A stretch of DNA of 12,180 nt, from positions 1 to 12,180 of the forward strand of contig DASTHS010000034.1 of NCBI GenBank assembly GCA_035718085.1, given 5' to 3'. Under the pieces are notes generated by a model. That model was given only the letters and a program-made list of their open reading frames with translations, searched no databases and was not told the origin of the DNA. Positions 1 to 6,534 of the stretch are shown here, in pieces (the first letter of the stretch is position 1; the number at the start of each line of letters is the position of its first letter). The position numbers were made by a program, and so were the translations under genes. This stretch comes from DASTHS01 sp035718085. GTDB lineage: Bacteria; Actinomycetota; Acidimicrobiia; Acidimicrobiales; Palsa-688.

Positions 1-1
1 G

Positions 2-586
2 GCCTCCCAGCGGGCCCTCGACGACGGTGCCACCCCGGCGTCGATCCTCGACGACCTCGCCGCCCTCGAGCTGCCGGTGCCCGTCGTGGCGATGACCTAC
101 TACAACGTCGTGGCCCGGGCCGGCCACCGCCGCTTCGCCCACCTGCTCACCTCTGCCGGGGTGCGCGGGGCCATCGTGCCCGACCTGTCGCTCGAGGAGC
201 TGCCCGACTGGGAGCGGGCGGCGGCGGTCGGCGGTGTCGCCACCGTGCTGCTGGCCGCCCCGGTCACCCCCGACGACCGCCTGGCCGAGCTGTGCCGCCG
301 CACCCGCGGCTTCGTCTACGGCGTCAACCTCATGGGGGTGACCGGCGAGCGCAGCTCGGTGGCCAGCTCGTCGGGGGTGCTCGCCAAGCGGCTGAAGGCG
401 CTCACCGACGTCCCCGTGATCATGGGCTTCGGCATCTCGACCCCCGCCCAGGCGGCGGCGGTCGCCGCCGACGCCGACGGTGCCGTGGTGGCCTCCGCGC
501 TGATGCGCATGGTGCTCGACGGCGCGTCGCCGGCCGCGGTGGGCGACACCGTCGCCGGCTTCCGGGCCGCCCTCGACCGGGGGTAG
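2..586 (+). CDS. trpA: Tryptophan synthase alpha chain, 3' part (N-terminus outside window)
   Basis: TrpA cleaves indole-3-glycerol phosphate to indole and glyceraldehyde 3-phosphate and passes indole to TrpB through a tunnel; it is cytoplasmic and catalyses the last step of tryptophan synthesis. The reading frame is open from base 2, and about 194 residues are visible out of the usual 260-270. The conserved order of a TIM barrel is plain: ASQRAL at the left edge, PVVAMTYYN, GVRGAIVPDL followed by EELPDW, RGFVYGVNLMGVTGER, and GFGIS followed by DGAVVASAL, the region that binds phosphate in the known enzyme. By alignment from memory with the Salmonella enzyme, the catalytic Glu and Asp lie just left of the window. 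The GTG at 77 is internal and not the true start. The gene ends TAG at 584-586. It is presumably the last gene of a trp operon, because the next gene starts 127 bp later and is unrelated. Confidence in identity is very high. Confidence 0.96.
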   Translation, partial: ASQRALDDGATPASILDDLAALELPVPVVAMTYYNVVARAGHRRFAHLLTSAGVRGAIVPDLSLEELPDWERAAAVGGVATVLLAAPVTPDDRLAELCRRTRGFVYGVNLMGVTGERSSVASSSGVLAKRLKALTDVPVIMGFGISTPAQAAAVAADADGAVVASALMRMVLDGASPAAVGDTVAGFRAALDRG

Positions 587-713
587 CGACCAGCAGGACC
601 CGAACAACTGGCAGCGAGGCTGTCAGATGTGTACCGTTCCGTGCATGCGCTCCCGGTCGAGCGGGCCCACCCAGACGCAGCCATCACGGCCGCCCGAGCA
701 GAGATAGCCGCCA

Positions 714-1613
714 GTGAACGTGCTGCGCACCCCCGACGACCGCTTCGCCCGCGTCACCGGCTGGCCGGAGCCCTCCTACGCCCACATCGGCGACGGCCTG
801 CGCGTGGCCTACGTCGACGTGGGCCCCGCCGACGCCGATCCGGTGCTGCTCATGCACGGGGAGCCGTCGTGGGGCTACCTCTACCGCCACGTCGTCGACG
901 TGCTCGTCGCCGCCGGCCACCGTTGCGTGGTGCCGGACCTGGTGGGCCTCGGGCGCAGCGACAAGCCCGCCGACCCCGCCGACTACACCTACGGCCGCCA
1001 CGTCGCCTGGATGCGCCAGCTGCTCTTCGACCACCTCGACCTGCGCCGCGCCACCTTCTTCGGCCAGGACTGGGGCGGGCTGATCGGCCTCCGGCTGGTG
1101 GCCGACGACCCCGATCGCTACGCCCGGGTGTGCGTGGCCAACACCGGCCTCCCCACCGGCGACCGGCCACTGACCGAGGCCTTCCTCGCCTGGCAGCACT
1201 ACTCCAAGACGTCGCCGAAGTTCGAGATCGGCAACCTGGTCGCGAGCGGCTGCGCCACGCGCCCGTCGCCCGACGTGGTGGCCGCCTACGACGCACCGTT
1301 CCCCGACGACACCTACAAGGCTGGGGCCCGCACCTTCCCGTCGCTGGTGCCGACCGGGGTCGACGACCCGGCCCACACCGACAACGTGGCGGCGTGGAAG
1401 GTGCTGGAGTCGTTCGAGCGCCCCTTCCTCACCGCCTTCAGCGACGGCGACCCCGTCACCGCCGGTGGGCAGCGCATCTTCCAGCACAAGGTGCCCGGCG
1501 CCCGCGACCAGCCGCACGTGACGGTGGAGGGCGCAGGCCACTTCCTCCAGGAGGACGCCGGCGCGGAGGTCGGCCGCATCCTCGTCGAGTTCATCGCGCG
1601 CACCTCGGCATGA
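714..1613 (+). CDS. Haloalkane dehalogenase, DhlA-like (HLD-I) alpha/beta hydrolase
   Basis: This family hydrolyses carbon-halogen bonds of haloalkanes to an alcohol and halide without a cofactor, in the cytoplasm. The 299-residue protein has the usual length and all expected residues: HGEPSW at 48-53 (oxyanion loop), GQDWGG at 117-122 with nucleophile D119 and halide-binding W120, cap residue W160 in FLAWQHY as the likely second halide-stabilising Trp, D246 in SDGDP as the likely acid, and H276 in GAGHF as the base. The Glu in HGEP and the Trp pair favour a DhlA-type dehalogenase over epoxide hydrolase, which usually has HGFP and cap tyrosines. The GTG at 714 is the chosen start because it gives the usual short lead before GDGLRVAYVDVG; the GTG at 720 is an alternative. 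Only a weak purine stretch lies upstream, and no convincing promoter was seen in the 127 bp after trpA. The stop overlaps the next gene's ATG. The actual substrate cannot be read from the sequence. Confidence 0.87.
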   Translation: MNVLRTPDDRFARVTGWPEPSYAHIGDGLRVAYVDVGPADADPVLLMHGEPSWGYLYRHVVDVLVAAGHRCVVPDLVGLGRSDKPADPADYTYGRHVAWMRQLLFDHLDLRRATFFGQDWGGLIGLRLVADDPDRYARVCVANTGLPTGDRPLTEAFLAWQHYSKTSPKFEIGNLVASGCATRPSPDVVAAYDAPFPDDTYKAGARTFPSLVPTGVDDPAHTDNVAAWKVLESFERPFLTAFSDGDPVTAGGQRIFQHKVPGARDQPHVTVEGAGHFLQEDAGAEVGRILVEFIARTSA

Positions 1614-2458
1614 CCGCCCCGTCGAGCCTGGCGGTCACCCTCCTCGGCACCGGCAGCCCCATGCCCGACCCGCAGCGGGCGGGGCCGGCGACGCTGGTGT
1701 CGGGCGGGGGCAGCCACCTGCTCGTCGACGCCGGCCGCGGCGTGCTCATGCGCCTGGCTGCCGCCGGCCTGGGCGCGGCGCAGCTCGCCGGCGTGGCGCT
1801 CACCCACCTCCACAGCGACCACGTCACCGACCTCGGCGACGTGATCACGACCCGGTGGGTGACCACCTTCGCCCCGACGCCCCTGCGCGTCGTCGGCCCG
1901 CCGGGCACCGCCGAGGTGGTCGAGCACCTGCTGGCGTCGCTCGGGCCCGACATCGCCTACCGCACGGCCCACCATGCCGACCTGCCCTACCCCCCGCCCG
2001 TGGAGGTGACCGAGGTGGTCGACGGCCCGATCGGCACCTTCGGGGAGCTCGACGTGCGGTGCGCGCCGACCGACCACCGGCCGGTGCACCCCACCGTCGG
2101 CTACCGCATCGAGCGGGGCGGGGCCGCCGTCGTGGTCGCCGGCGACACGCTGCCCTGCGCCGCCCTGGACCGCCTGGCCGCCGGCGCCGGCGCCCTGGTG
2201 CACACCGTGCTGCGCAAGGACCTCGTCGGCGCCGTGCCGGTGCAGCGCCTCCGCGACACCCTCGACTACCACTCGTCGGTGGAGGACGCGGCCCAGACGG
2301 CGGCGCGCGCCGGCGTGGGAACGCTGGTGCTCACCCACCTCGTGCCCGCCCCCGCGCCCGGGGCGGAGGGCGAGTGGCGCGACCTCGCCGCCGCGCACTT
2401 CCCCGGGACGGTGGTGGTGGGCGCCGACCTGGTGCGCGTCGAGGTCGCCGCCCCCTGA
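1610..2458 (+). CDS. MBL-fold metallohydrolase, ribonuclease Z/arylsulfatase-like
   Basis: This is a metallo-beta-lactamase-fold hydrolase of 282 residues that is expected to bind two zinc ions. It opens with LTLLGTGSP-type strands (LLGTGSPMP near 11-19), then LLVDAGRG with D40, and the metal motif THLHSDH at 65-71 (H66, H68, D70, H71). Later come TDHRPVHPTVGYRIE, the metal-bridging AGDT, and a late LTHLVP histidine. GTGSP at the start and TDH/GDT further on resemble the ribonuclease Z / AtsA-like branch rather than beta-lactamases or glyoxalase II. The ATG at 1610 overlaps the dehalogenase stop (ATGA), which implies co-transcription and coupled translation. No signal peptide is present. The substrate is unknown: tRNA 3' ends, phosphodiesters, sulfate esters and lactones are all possible in this superfamily. 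Its partnership with a dehalogenase slightly favours a small-molecule hydrolase. The same frame stays open upstream across the dehalogenase, but that is a high-GC shadow. Confidence 0.88.
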   Translation: MTAPSSLAVTLLGTGSPMPDPQRAGPATLVSGGGSHLLVDAGRGVLMRLAAAGLGAAQLAGVALTHLHSDHVTDLGDVITTRWVTTFAPTPLRVVGPPGTAEVVEHLLASLGPDIAYRTAHHADLPYPPPVEVTEVVDGPIGTFGELDVRCAPTDHRPVHPTVGYRIERGGAAVVVAGDTLPCAALDRLAAGAGALVHTVLRKDLVGAVPVQRLRDTLDYHSSVEDAAQTAARAGVGTLVLTHLVPAPAPGAEGEWRDLAAAHFPGTVVVGADLVRVEVAAP

Positions 2459-2474
2459 CGTCGGGGGCCACCCG

Positions 2475-2506
2475 CCGGTGGGGTAGTCGGCCGGTGGGGT
2501 GGTCGG
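2475..2506. repeat. 16-bp tandem duplication with hairpin potential between convergent genes
   Basis: The unit CCGGTGGGGTAGTCGG (2475-2490) is followed directly by CCGGTGGGGTGGTCGG (2491-2506), with one mismatch in 16. The sequence CGGCCG at 2488-2493 and again at 2504-2509 is self-complementary and could pair as a 6-bp stem with a 10-nt loop. It fills most of the 54 bp between the stops of the metallohydrolase (+) and the dehydrogenase (-), so a two-way transcription stop is possible. No T-tract follows on either strand, so a classical intrinsic terminator is not supported. Confidence 0.5.
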
Positions 2507-2512
2507 CCGGGG

Positions 2513-3559
2513 TCAGCCGGCCGCCACGTCGAGCACGACCTTCACGTCGTCGGGACGGCGGGTGTAGGCGTCGTTCCACTGCGACAGCGGCACCCGCCGG
2601 GTGATCATCCGGGCCAGCCACCCGGCGTCCGCGTCGGCGAGGGCCTTGGCGCCCATCTCGTAGTGGCGCCGGTTGGCGTTCACCGAGCCGAACACCACGT
2701 CGTTCTCGAGGACCAGCCGGCGGTTGAGGGCGCCGGCGTCGATGTCGAGGGTGCGGCCCTTCGACGACACCCCGGTCAGGCACACGACGCCGTTGGCGCC
2801 GGCCACCTCCATCACGTCGAAGATGAGCTGCCCCACGCCGGTGCACTCGATGGCGACGTCGGGCTCGATGCCGACGTCGGCGACCGAGCCGTGGTGGTAG
2901 TGGGCGCCGAGCGCTTCGACCAGCTCCGGCTTCAGGCCGTCGGTGACCTGGTCGAGCACGTGCACCTCCAGGTCGCGCTGGCGGCCCAGGAGGGCGGCGA
3001 GCAGGCCGATCGGCCCGGCTCCGGTCACCAGGACGGTCGCCGGCTTCCACACGGCCCGGTCGCCGATGCGTTCGATGTGGTCCCAGGCCTTGGCCACCAC
3101 GGTGGTCGGCTCGAGCAGCACGCCGAGCTCCTTGAGCGACGGGTCGACCTTGACCAGGAACTCAGGGGTGATCCGGTAGCGCTCGCGGGCGTAGCCGTGG
3201 TGGGCCTTGATGCCCCACTCGGTGTAGTCACCGCTGCGGCACATGTCCCACTCACCGGCGGCGCAGTTGATGCAGTGGTCGCAGGGCCGGCGGACGATGG
3301 CCACCACGGCGTCGCCGGCGGCGAACCCGCAGCCGTCGGGCGCTTCGAGCACCTCCCCGATCGACTCGTGGCCGATGGCCAGCCGCTCCTCACCAGGGGG
3401 CGCCCAGCCGTAGTCACCCTCGATGATCTCCAGGTCGGTGCCGCACACCCCGACCCCCTTGGTCGCCACCAGCACCGGCCCGTCGGCCTCAGTGGGCTCG
3501 GGCAGGTCGGTGAGGTCGACCGACCCGGCTCGGAGGGGGATCACGGTGACGGCGCGCAT
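2513..3559 (-). CDS. Zinc-dependent medium-chain dehydrogenase, glucose 1-dehydrogenase-like
   Basis: This 348-residue protein is a medium-chain dehydrogenase/reductase resembling archaeal-type glucose 1-dehydrogenase, which oxidises aldoses to lactones with NAD(P). The N-terminal domain has VGVCGTDLEI with C39, T41 and D42, then IGHES with H64 and E65 (catalytic zinc), and a structural-zinc cluster of four cysteines at C93, C96, C99 and C107. LLEPT supplies E150, which lies near the zinc in relatives. The Rossmann fold starts at VLVTGAGPIG (176-185), and D203 at the end of the second strand suggests NAD preference (inference). The CGTDLEIIEGDYGWAPPG stretch and the E150 region favour sugar dehydrogenase over simple alcohol dehydrogenase. 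The ATG at 3559 has a TACGGT box 6 nt upstream, consistent with a leaderless message. It is divergent from the YqgE/AlgH gene. The sugar or alcohol substrate remains unproven. Confidence 0.85.
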   Translation of the reverse strand: MRAVTVIPLRAGSVDLTDLPEPTEADGPVLVATKGVGVCGTDLEIIEGDYGWAPPGEERLAIGHESIGEVLEAPDGCGFAAGDAVVAIVRRPCDHCINCAAGEWDMCRSGDYTEWGIKAHHGYARERYRITPEFLVKVDPSLKELGVLLEPTTVVAKAWDHIERIGDRAVWKPATVLVTGAGPIGLLAALLGRQRDLEVHVLDQVTDGLKPELVEALGAHYHHGSVADVGIEPDVAIECTGVGQLIFDVMEVAGANGVVCLTGVSSKGRTLDIDAGALNRRLVLENDVVFGSVNANRRHYEMGAKALADADAGWLARMITRRVPLSQWNDAYTRRPDDVKVVLDVAAG

Positions 3560-3565
3560 GTCGGC

Positions 3566-3571
3566 ACCGTA
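3566..3571 (-). promoter_or_regulatory. Possible -10 element (TACGGT) for a leaderless dehydrogenase transcript
   Basis: On the minus strand TACGGT matches the actinobacterial TAnnnT -10 pattern and ends 6 nt before the dehydrogenase ATG. Normal -10 to start-site spacing would place the first transcribed base at the A of the ATG. No Shine-Dalgarno sequence is visible for this gene, which fits a leaderless message. A six-base motif with only two invariant T/A positions beyond the pattern can occur by chance, so this is a suggestion. Confidence 0.38.
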
Positions 3572-3574
3572 ATG

Positions 3575-3580
3575 GGGAGG
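3575..3580 (+). promoter_or_regulatory. Ribosome binding site GGGAGG that decides the YqgE/AlgH start
   Basis: GGGAGG at 3575-3580 is a strong Shine-Dalgarno match ending 9 nt before the ATG at 3590. The in-frame ATG at 3572 overlaps the upstream side of this site and has no ribosome binding site of its own. The ATG at 3590 also begins directly at the conserved family N-terminus, so it is preferred. Confidence 0.72.
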
Positions 3581-3589
3581 ATCAGGCCC

Positions 3590-4144
3590 ATGCGCGAGCC
3601 GACGCCCGGGTGCCTGCTCGTGGCCAACCCGCTGTTGCCCGACGGCAACTTCGACCGGACCGTCGTGTTGGTGCTGGCCCGGAACGAGGATGGCGCCCTG
3701 GGGGTGGTGCTCAACCGGGACGGGCCGACCCGGCTCGGCTCTGCCCTCCCGGGGTGGGCGCCGCTGGCCTCCGACCCGCCGGTGATCTTCGCCGGCGGGC
3801 CGGTCAACACCGATGCCGTGATCTGCCTGGCGCGCACCCTCGAGCCGGCCGACCGCCCGGGCTGGAGCCAGGTGACCCGCGATCTGGCCACCGTCGACCT
3901 CGACCTCGACCCCGCAGCGGTGGCCGACCAGGTGAGCGGGTTGCGGGTGTTCGCCGGCTACGCAGGCTGGGGGCCCGGCCAGCTCGAGTCGGAGATCGAG
4001 GCGGAGGCCTGGTGGGTGCTCGACGGGAAGCCCGCCGACGCGTTCACGTCCGACCCTGCCCAGTTGTGGGCCTCGGTGCTGCGCCGCCAGGGCGGCTCGC
4101 TGCAGTTGGTCGCCAGCTACCCCGACGACCCCTCCGCCAACTAG
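3590..4144 (+). CDS. YqgE/AlgH family protein (DUF179)
   Basis: This 184-residue protein belongs to the YqgE/AlgH family (DUF179). The family is widely conserved, small, cytoplasmic and structurally known, but its biochemical role is uncertain; the name AlgH comes from alginate regulation in Pseudomonas. The signature is complete: GCLLVANPLLPDGNFDRTVV near the start, ARNEDGALGVVLNR at 30-43, VIFAGGPVN, RVFAGYAGWGPGQLESEI, and the C-terminal LRRQGGSLQLVASYPDDPSAN-type ending. Length and order match the family, and there is no signal peptide or membrane segment. The start at 3590 is chosen for its GGGAGG ribosome binding site. Its promoter must lie largely inside the divergent dehydrogenase gene, because only 30 bp separate the two starts. 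Its stop codon interlocks with that of the convergent dioxygenase. Identity is secure; function is not. Confidence 0.95.
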   Translation: MREPTPGCLLVANPLLPDGNFDRTVVLVLARNEDGALGVVLNRDGPTRLGSALPGWAPLASDPPVIFAGGPVNTDAVICLARTLEPADRPGWSQVTRDLATVDLDLDPAAVADQVSGLRVFAGYAGWGPGQLESEIEAEAWWVLDGKPADAFTSDPAQLWASVLRRQGGSLQLVASYPDDPSAN

Positions 4145-5016
4145 GCGCCGGGGGCGCCGACGACCCTGTGGTTGTCTGCCGTCTCGGTGGCGGGGTCGCC
4201 GGCGATGCGGGTGTGCCACATGCGGCGGGGCTCGGTCATGTCGAACGGCGTGGCCCGGTGCATCAGGCGACGGTTGTCCCACACCACGGCGTCGCCGACG
4301 GCCCACTGGTGGCGGTAGCGACGCTCTTCTGCGCACGCCCACTCGTTGAGCTCGTCGAGGAAGCGCTCGGACTCGGCGGGCTCCCAGCCCTCGATGTCGT
4401 GGGCGTGCCGGCCGATGAGCAGGTTCGGCCGTCCCGTGTCGGGGTGCACCTTCACCAGGGGCCGGAGCGGGGCCTCCAGGTCGTGGTAGCCGTAGCCGTT
4501 GTAGGTGCCGTCGCTCCGGCGAGAAGGCAGGTAGCCGGCCCGGCGTTGGCTGTAGGCGATCGAGTGGCGTGCCCGCAGCCCCGAGAGCCGCTCGCGCTCA
4601 CCGTCGGGGAGCGCATCGTAGGCGGCGCGCATGTCGGCCCACTCGGTGGCGCCGCCCGTCGACGGGACGATCTCCGCCGAGAGCACGGCGCCCTTCGCCT
4701 GCACGGGGAGGTAGGTGCTGTCGTGGTGCCAGCCCTCGTTGCCGCGCAGGTTCCTGACGACGTCGTCTTCCCCCGAGGAGTGGACGGCGCCGTGGCGGTC
4801 GATGTTGGCGATGGGGCTGGCGGGGAACTCCAGCTCGCCGAAGCGCAAGGCGAAGGCGTTCTGCACGTCGCGAGTGGGGAACTGGCCGGGCAACACCAGC
4901 AGGGCGTGCTCGAGCCACGCTGCGTGCAGCTGCTGCCAGGCGGCCTGGTCGAGGGCGTCGAGGCGCACCCCGGTGACCACCGCCCCGAAGGGCGCATCGA
5001 GCGGCTCGACGATCAT
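4141..5016 (-). CDS. TauD/TfdA-family Fe(II)/2-oxoglutarate dioxygenase
   Basis: This family hydroxylates small substrates using Fe(II), O2 and 2-oxoglutarate. The 291-residue protein, counted from the ATG at 5016, has the iron triad H97 and D99 in WHHDSTY and H253 in DNRRLMHRATPFD. R264 (11 residues after the distal His) is the expected 2-oxoglutarate-binding Arg. The position that in TauD is the taurine-sulfonate Arg (15 after the distal His) is H268 here, in RRMWHTRIAGD, so taurine is an unlikely substrate; this rests on a hand alignment. A start at 5037 is also open, but the ATG at 5016 has GGGGGAA just upstream and begins at the conserved IVEPLDAPFGAVVTG-type N-terminus. It stands alone, 70 bp after the amidase stop on the same strand. 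It may be read separately or by readthrough of the upstream operon. Its substrate cannot be assigned. Confidence 0.9.
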   Translation of the reverse strand: MIVEPLDAPFGAVVTGVRLDALDQAAWQQLHAAWLEHALLVLPGQFPTRDVQNAFALRFGELEFPASPIANIDRHGAVHSSGEDDVVRNLRGNEGWHHDSTYLPVQAKGAVLSAEIVPSTGGATEWADMRAAYDALPDGERERLSGLRARHSIAYSQRRAGYLPSRRSDGTYNGYGYHDLEAPLRPLVKVHPDTGRPNLLIGRHAHDIEGWEPAESERFLDELNEWACAEERRYRHQWAVGDAVVWDNRRLMHRATPFDMTEPRRMWHTRIAGDPATETADNHRVVGAPGA

Positions 5017-5020
5017 GGCA

Positions 5021-5027
5021 TTCCCCC
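5021..5027 (-). promoter_or_regulatory. Ribosome binding site GGGGGAA for the dioxygenase
   Basis: On the minus strand GGGGGAA lies 4 nt before the ATG at 5016. It selects this start over the in-frame ATG at 5037, which lies upstream of the site and would place it inside the coding region. Confidence 0.6.
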
Positions 5028-5048
5028 GTTCCCGCATGCGCGCTGCGT

Positions 5049-5078
5049 TGGCCCCATCATGCCCAGCCGGCGGGGCCA
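5049..5078 (-). terminator. Stem-loop between the amidase and dioxygenase genes, possible terminator
   Basis: TGGCCCC (5049-5055) and GGGGCCA (5072-5078) are perfect 7-bp inverted repeats separated by 16 nt, starting 9 nt downstream of the amidase stop on the minus strand. It could end the four-gene ATP-grasp operon or act in the leader of the dioxygenase gene. No U-run follows, the loop is long, and GC-rich inverted repeats are common here, so confidence is low. Confidence 0.35.
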
Positions 5079-5086
5079 GGTCGAGG

Positions 5087-6490
5087 TCAGGGGCCCACCG
5101 GCGGGTGACGGTCGGCCCACGGTGACGCCGCCTCCAGCTCGTAGGCCAGCTCGAAGAGGGTGCGCTCGTCGCCCGCAGCGGCGGCGAAGTGCGAGCCCAC
5201 GGGCAGGCCGTCGGCGGTCCACCACAGCGGCACGCTCATCGCCGGCGCCCCGACGATGTTGTGCAGGACCGTGTAGTCGGCGTAGCCGCCGATGCGCCCG
5301 ACCAGGTCGTCCATGGCCACGCCGCCGTTGATGAAGCCGATCGGCGGCGGGGGCGTGACGGTGACCGGGGAGAGCACCAGGTCCCAGTCGTCGAAGGTCC
5401 CGGCGTAGCGGGGGGCGACGTCCTGCAGCCGGGCCCTGGCCGCCTCGAGCTCTTCGTTGGGGAGGTCGCGGGCCATGGCCGCCATGGCCAGCGTGAACGG
5501 TTCCATCAGGGTCTCGTCCGGCTCGACCCCCGCGATCTCCTCCACCATGCGAGCGACGCCCAGGGCGCTGGCGGCGTAGAACAGCCCGAAGTCGCCCATC
5601 ACCGCCTCGGTGGCGAAGGGGTAGCGGGCCTCGCCGGTGCGGTGGCCGAGTGACTCGAGCAGGGTGACGGTCGCCTCGATGCCGGCCGCCACCTCGGGAT
5701 GGGGTCGCGCGCCGCCGAGGCTGTGCGACAGCACCCCGATGCGCAGCCGGCGTGTCGAGGGGGCGGTGACCCGGCCGACCTCCGGGAGGCCTCCGGGGGC
5801 GGGGTGGCGCTCCATCGTGGCGAACAGGGCGGCGGAGTCGCGCACCGAGCGCGAGAGGCAGTGCTCCACGGTGAGCGGGTAGCCGCCGGCCAGCTGCTGC
5901 TCGCCGACCAGGCGGTCGAGCGACGGCTTGAGCCCGAACAACCCGCATGCGGAGGCCGGGATCCGGATCGACCCGCCCCCGTCGGCGGCGTCGGCGACGG
6001 GCACGACCCCGGCGGCGACGGCGGCCGCCGACCCGCCGCTCGACCCGCCCGGCGAGTGGTCGAGGTCCCAGGGGTTGCGGGTGGGCGGCTGGTCGAGGGG
6101 CTCGGTGGTGGGCAGGTAGCCCACCTCGCCGAGGGCGGTCTTGCCGAGGATGACCAGGCCGGCCGACTCCATGGCGTCGACCTGCGGGGCGTTGGCCTCG
6201 GCCGGGCCGGCGAAGGCGCCGAAGCGGGCGCCCCAGCGGGTGGCGAGCCCGGCGACGTCGTACATGTCCTTCACCAGGTACGGGACGCCGGCGAAGGGGC
6301 CGCCGAGCGGTCCGGCGGCCCGGGCCCGGGCCCGGTCGAAGCAGTCGTCGACCAGGAAGTGCAGCTGCGGCTGCAAGGCCTCGGCCCGGGCGATCGCCGC
6401 CTCGACCACCTCGGCCGCCGTGACGTCACCGGCCGTGACCAGCTCGGCGGTGGTGGTGGCGTCGACCCATCGCAGCTCCCAGGGATCCAT
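5087..6490 (-). CDS. Amidase-signature family hydrolase
   Basis: Amidase-signature enzymes hydrolyse carboxamide or peptide-like amide bonds with a Ser-cisSer-Lys triad. The 467-residue protein has normal family length and an intact triad: K74 in YLVKDMYDVAG, S150 in SPGGSSGGSAAAVAAG, and nucleophile S174 in DGGGSIRIPAS, with the expected 24-residue spacing between the serines. The late PPPIGFINGG and GAPAMSVPLWWTADGLPVG stretches are typical of the C-terminal part. It is not obviously GatA, because no GatB or GatC lies nearby and the core motif reads ADAADGGGS rather than the usual GTDTGGS. The ATG at 6490 is the only sensible start: upstream sequence in frame belongs to no conserved region. 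It lies 44 nt after the transglutaminase-like gene on the same strand and is probably the fourth gene of that operon. The natural substrate is unknown. Context suggests an amide made or handled by its neighbours (inference). Confidence 0.92.
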   Translation of the reverse strand: MDPWELRWVDATTTAELVTAGDVTAAEVVEAAIARAEALQPQLHFLVDDCFDRARARAAGPLGGPFAGVPYLVKDMYDVAGLATRWGARFGAFAGPAEANAPQVDAMESAGLVILGKTALGEVGYLPTTEPLDQPPTRNPWDLDHSPGGSSGGSAAAVAAGVVPVADAADGGGSIRIPASACGLFGLKPSLDRLVGEQQLAGGYPLTVEHCLSRSVRDSAALFATMERHPAPGGLPEVGRVTAPSTRRLRIGVLSHSLGGARPHPEVAAGIEATVTLLESLGHRTGEARYPFATEAVMGDFGLFYAASALGVARMVEEIAGVEPDETLMEPFTLAMAAMARDLPNEELEAARARLQDVAPRYAGTFDDWDLVLSPVTVTPPPPIGFINGGVAMDDLVGRIGGYADYTVLHNIVGAPAMSVPLWWTADGLPVGSHFAAAAGDERTLFELAYELEAASPWADRHPPVGP

Positions 6491-6534
6491 CCGGCCAGTC
6501 TGACCGGCGCGCCCGGCCGTGGCGAGGGGCCGCC

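Noticed and set aside
587..713. Promoter or terminator between trpA and the dehalogenase
   Set aside because: No paired -35/-10 match and no stable stem with a T-run could be found by eye; the short CCCG/CGGG stem near 654-667 is within chance for this base composition.
629..1609. Long open frame upstream of and in frame with the metallohydrolase
   Set aside because: It runs through the dehalogenase gene in another frame, gives Arg/Pro-rich low-complexity protein, and the metallohydrolase family start fits the ATG at 1610.
3560..4342. Upstream extension of the dehydrogenase frame
   Set aside because: It is antisense to the YqgE/AlgH gene and the 3' end of the dioxygenase and has no recognisable domain; the conserved N-terminus begins at 3559.
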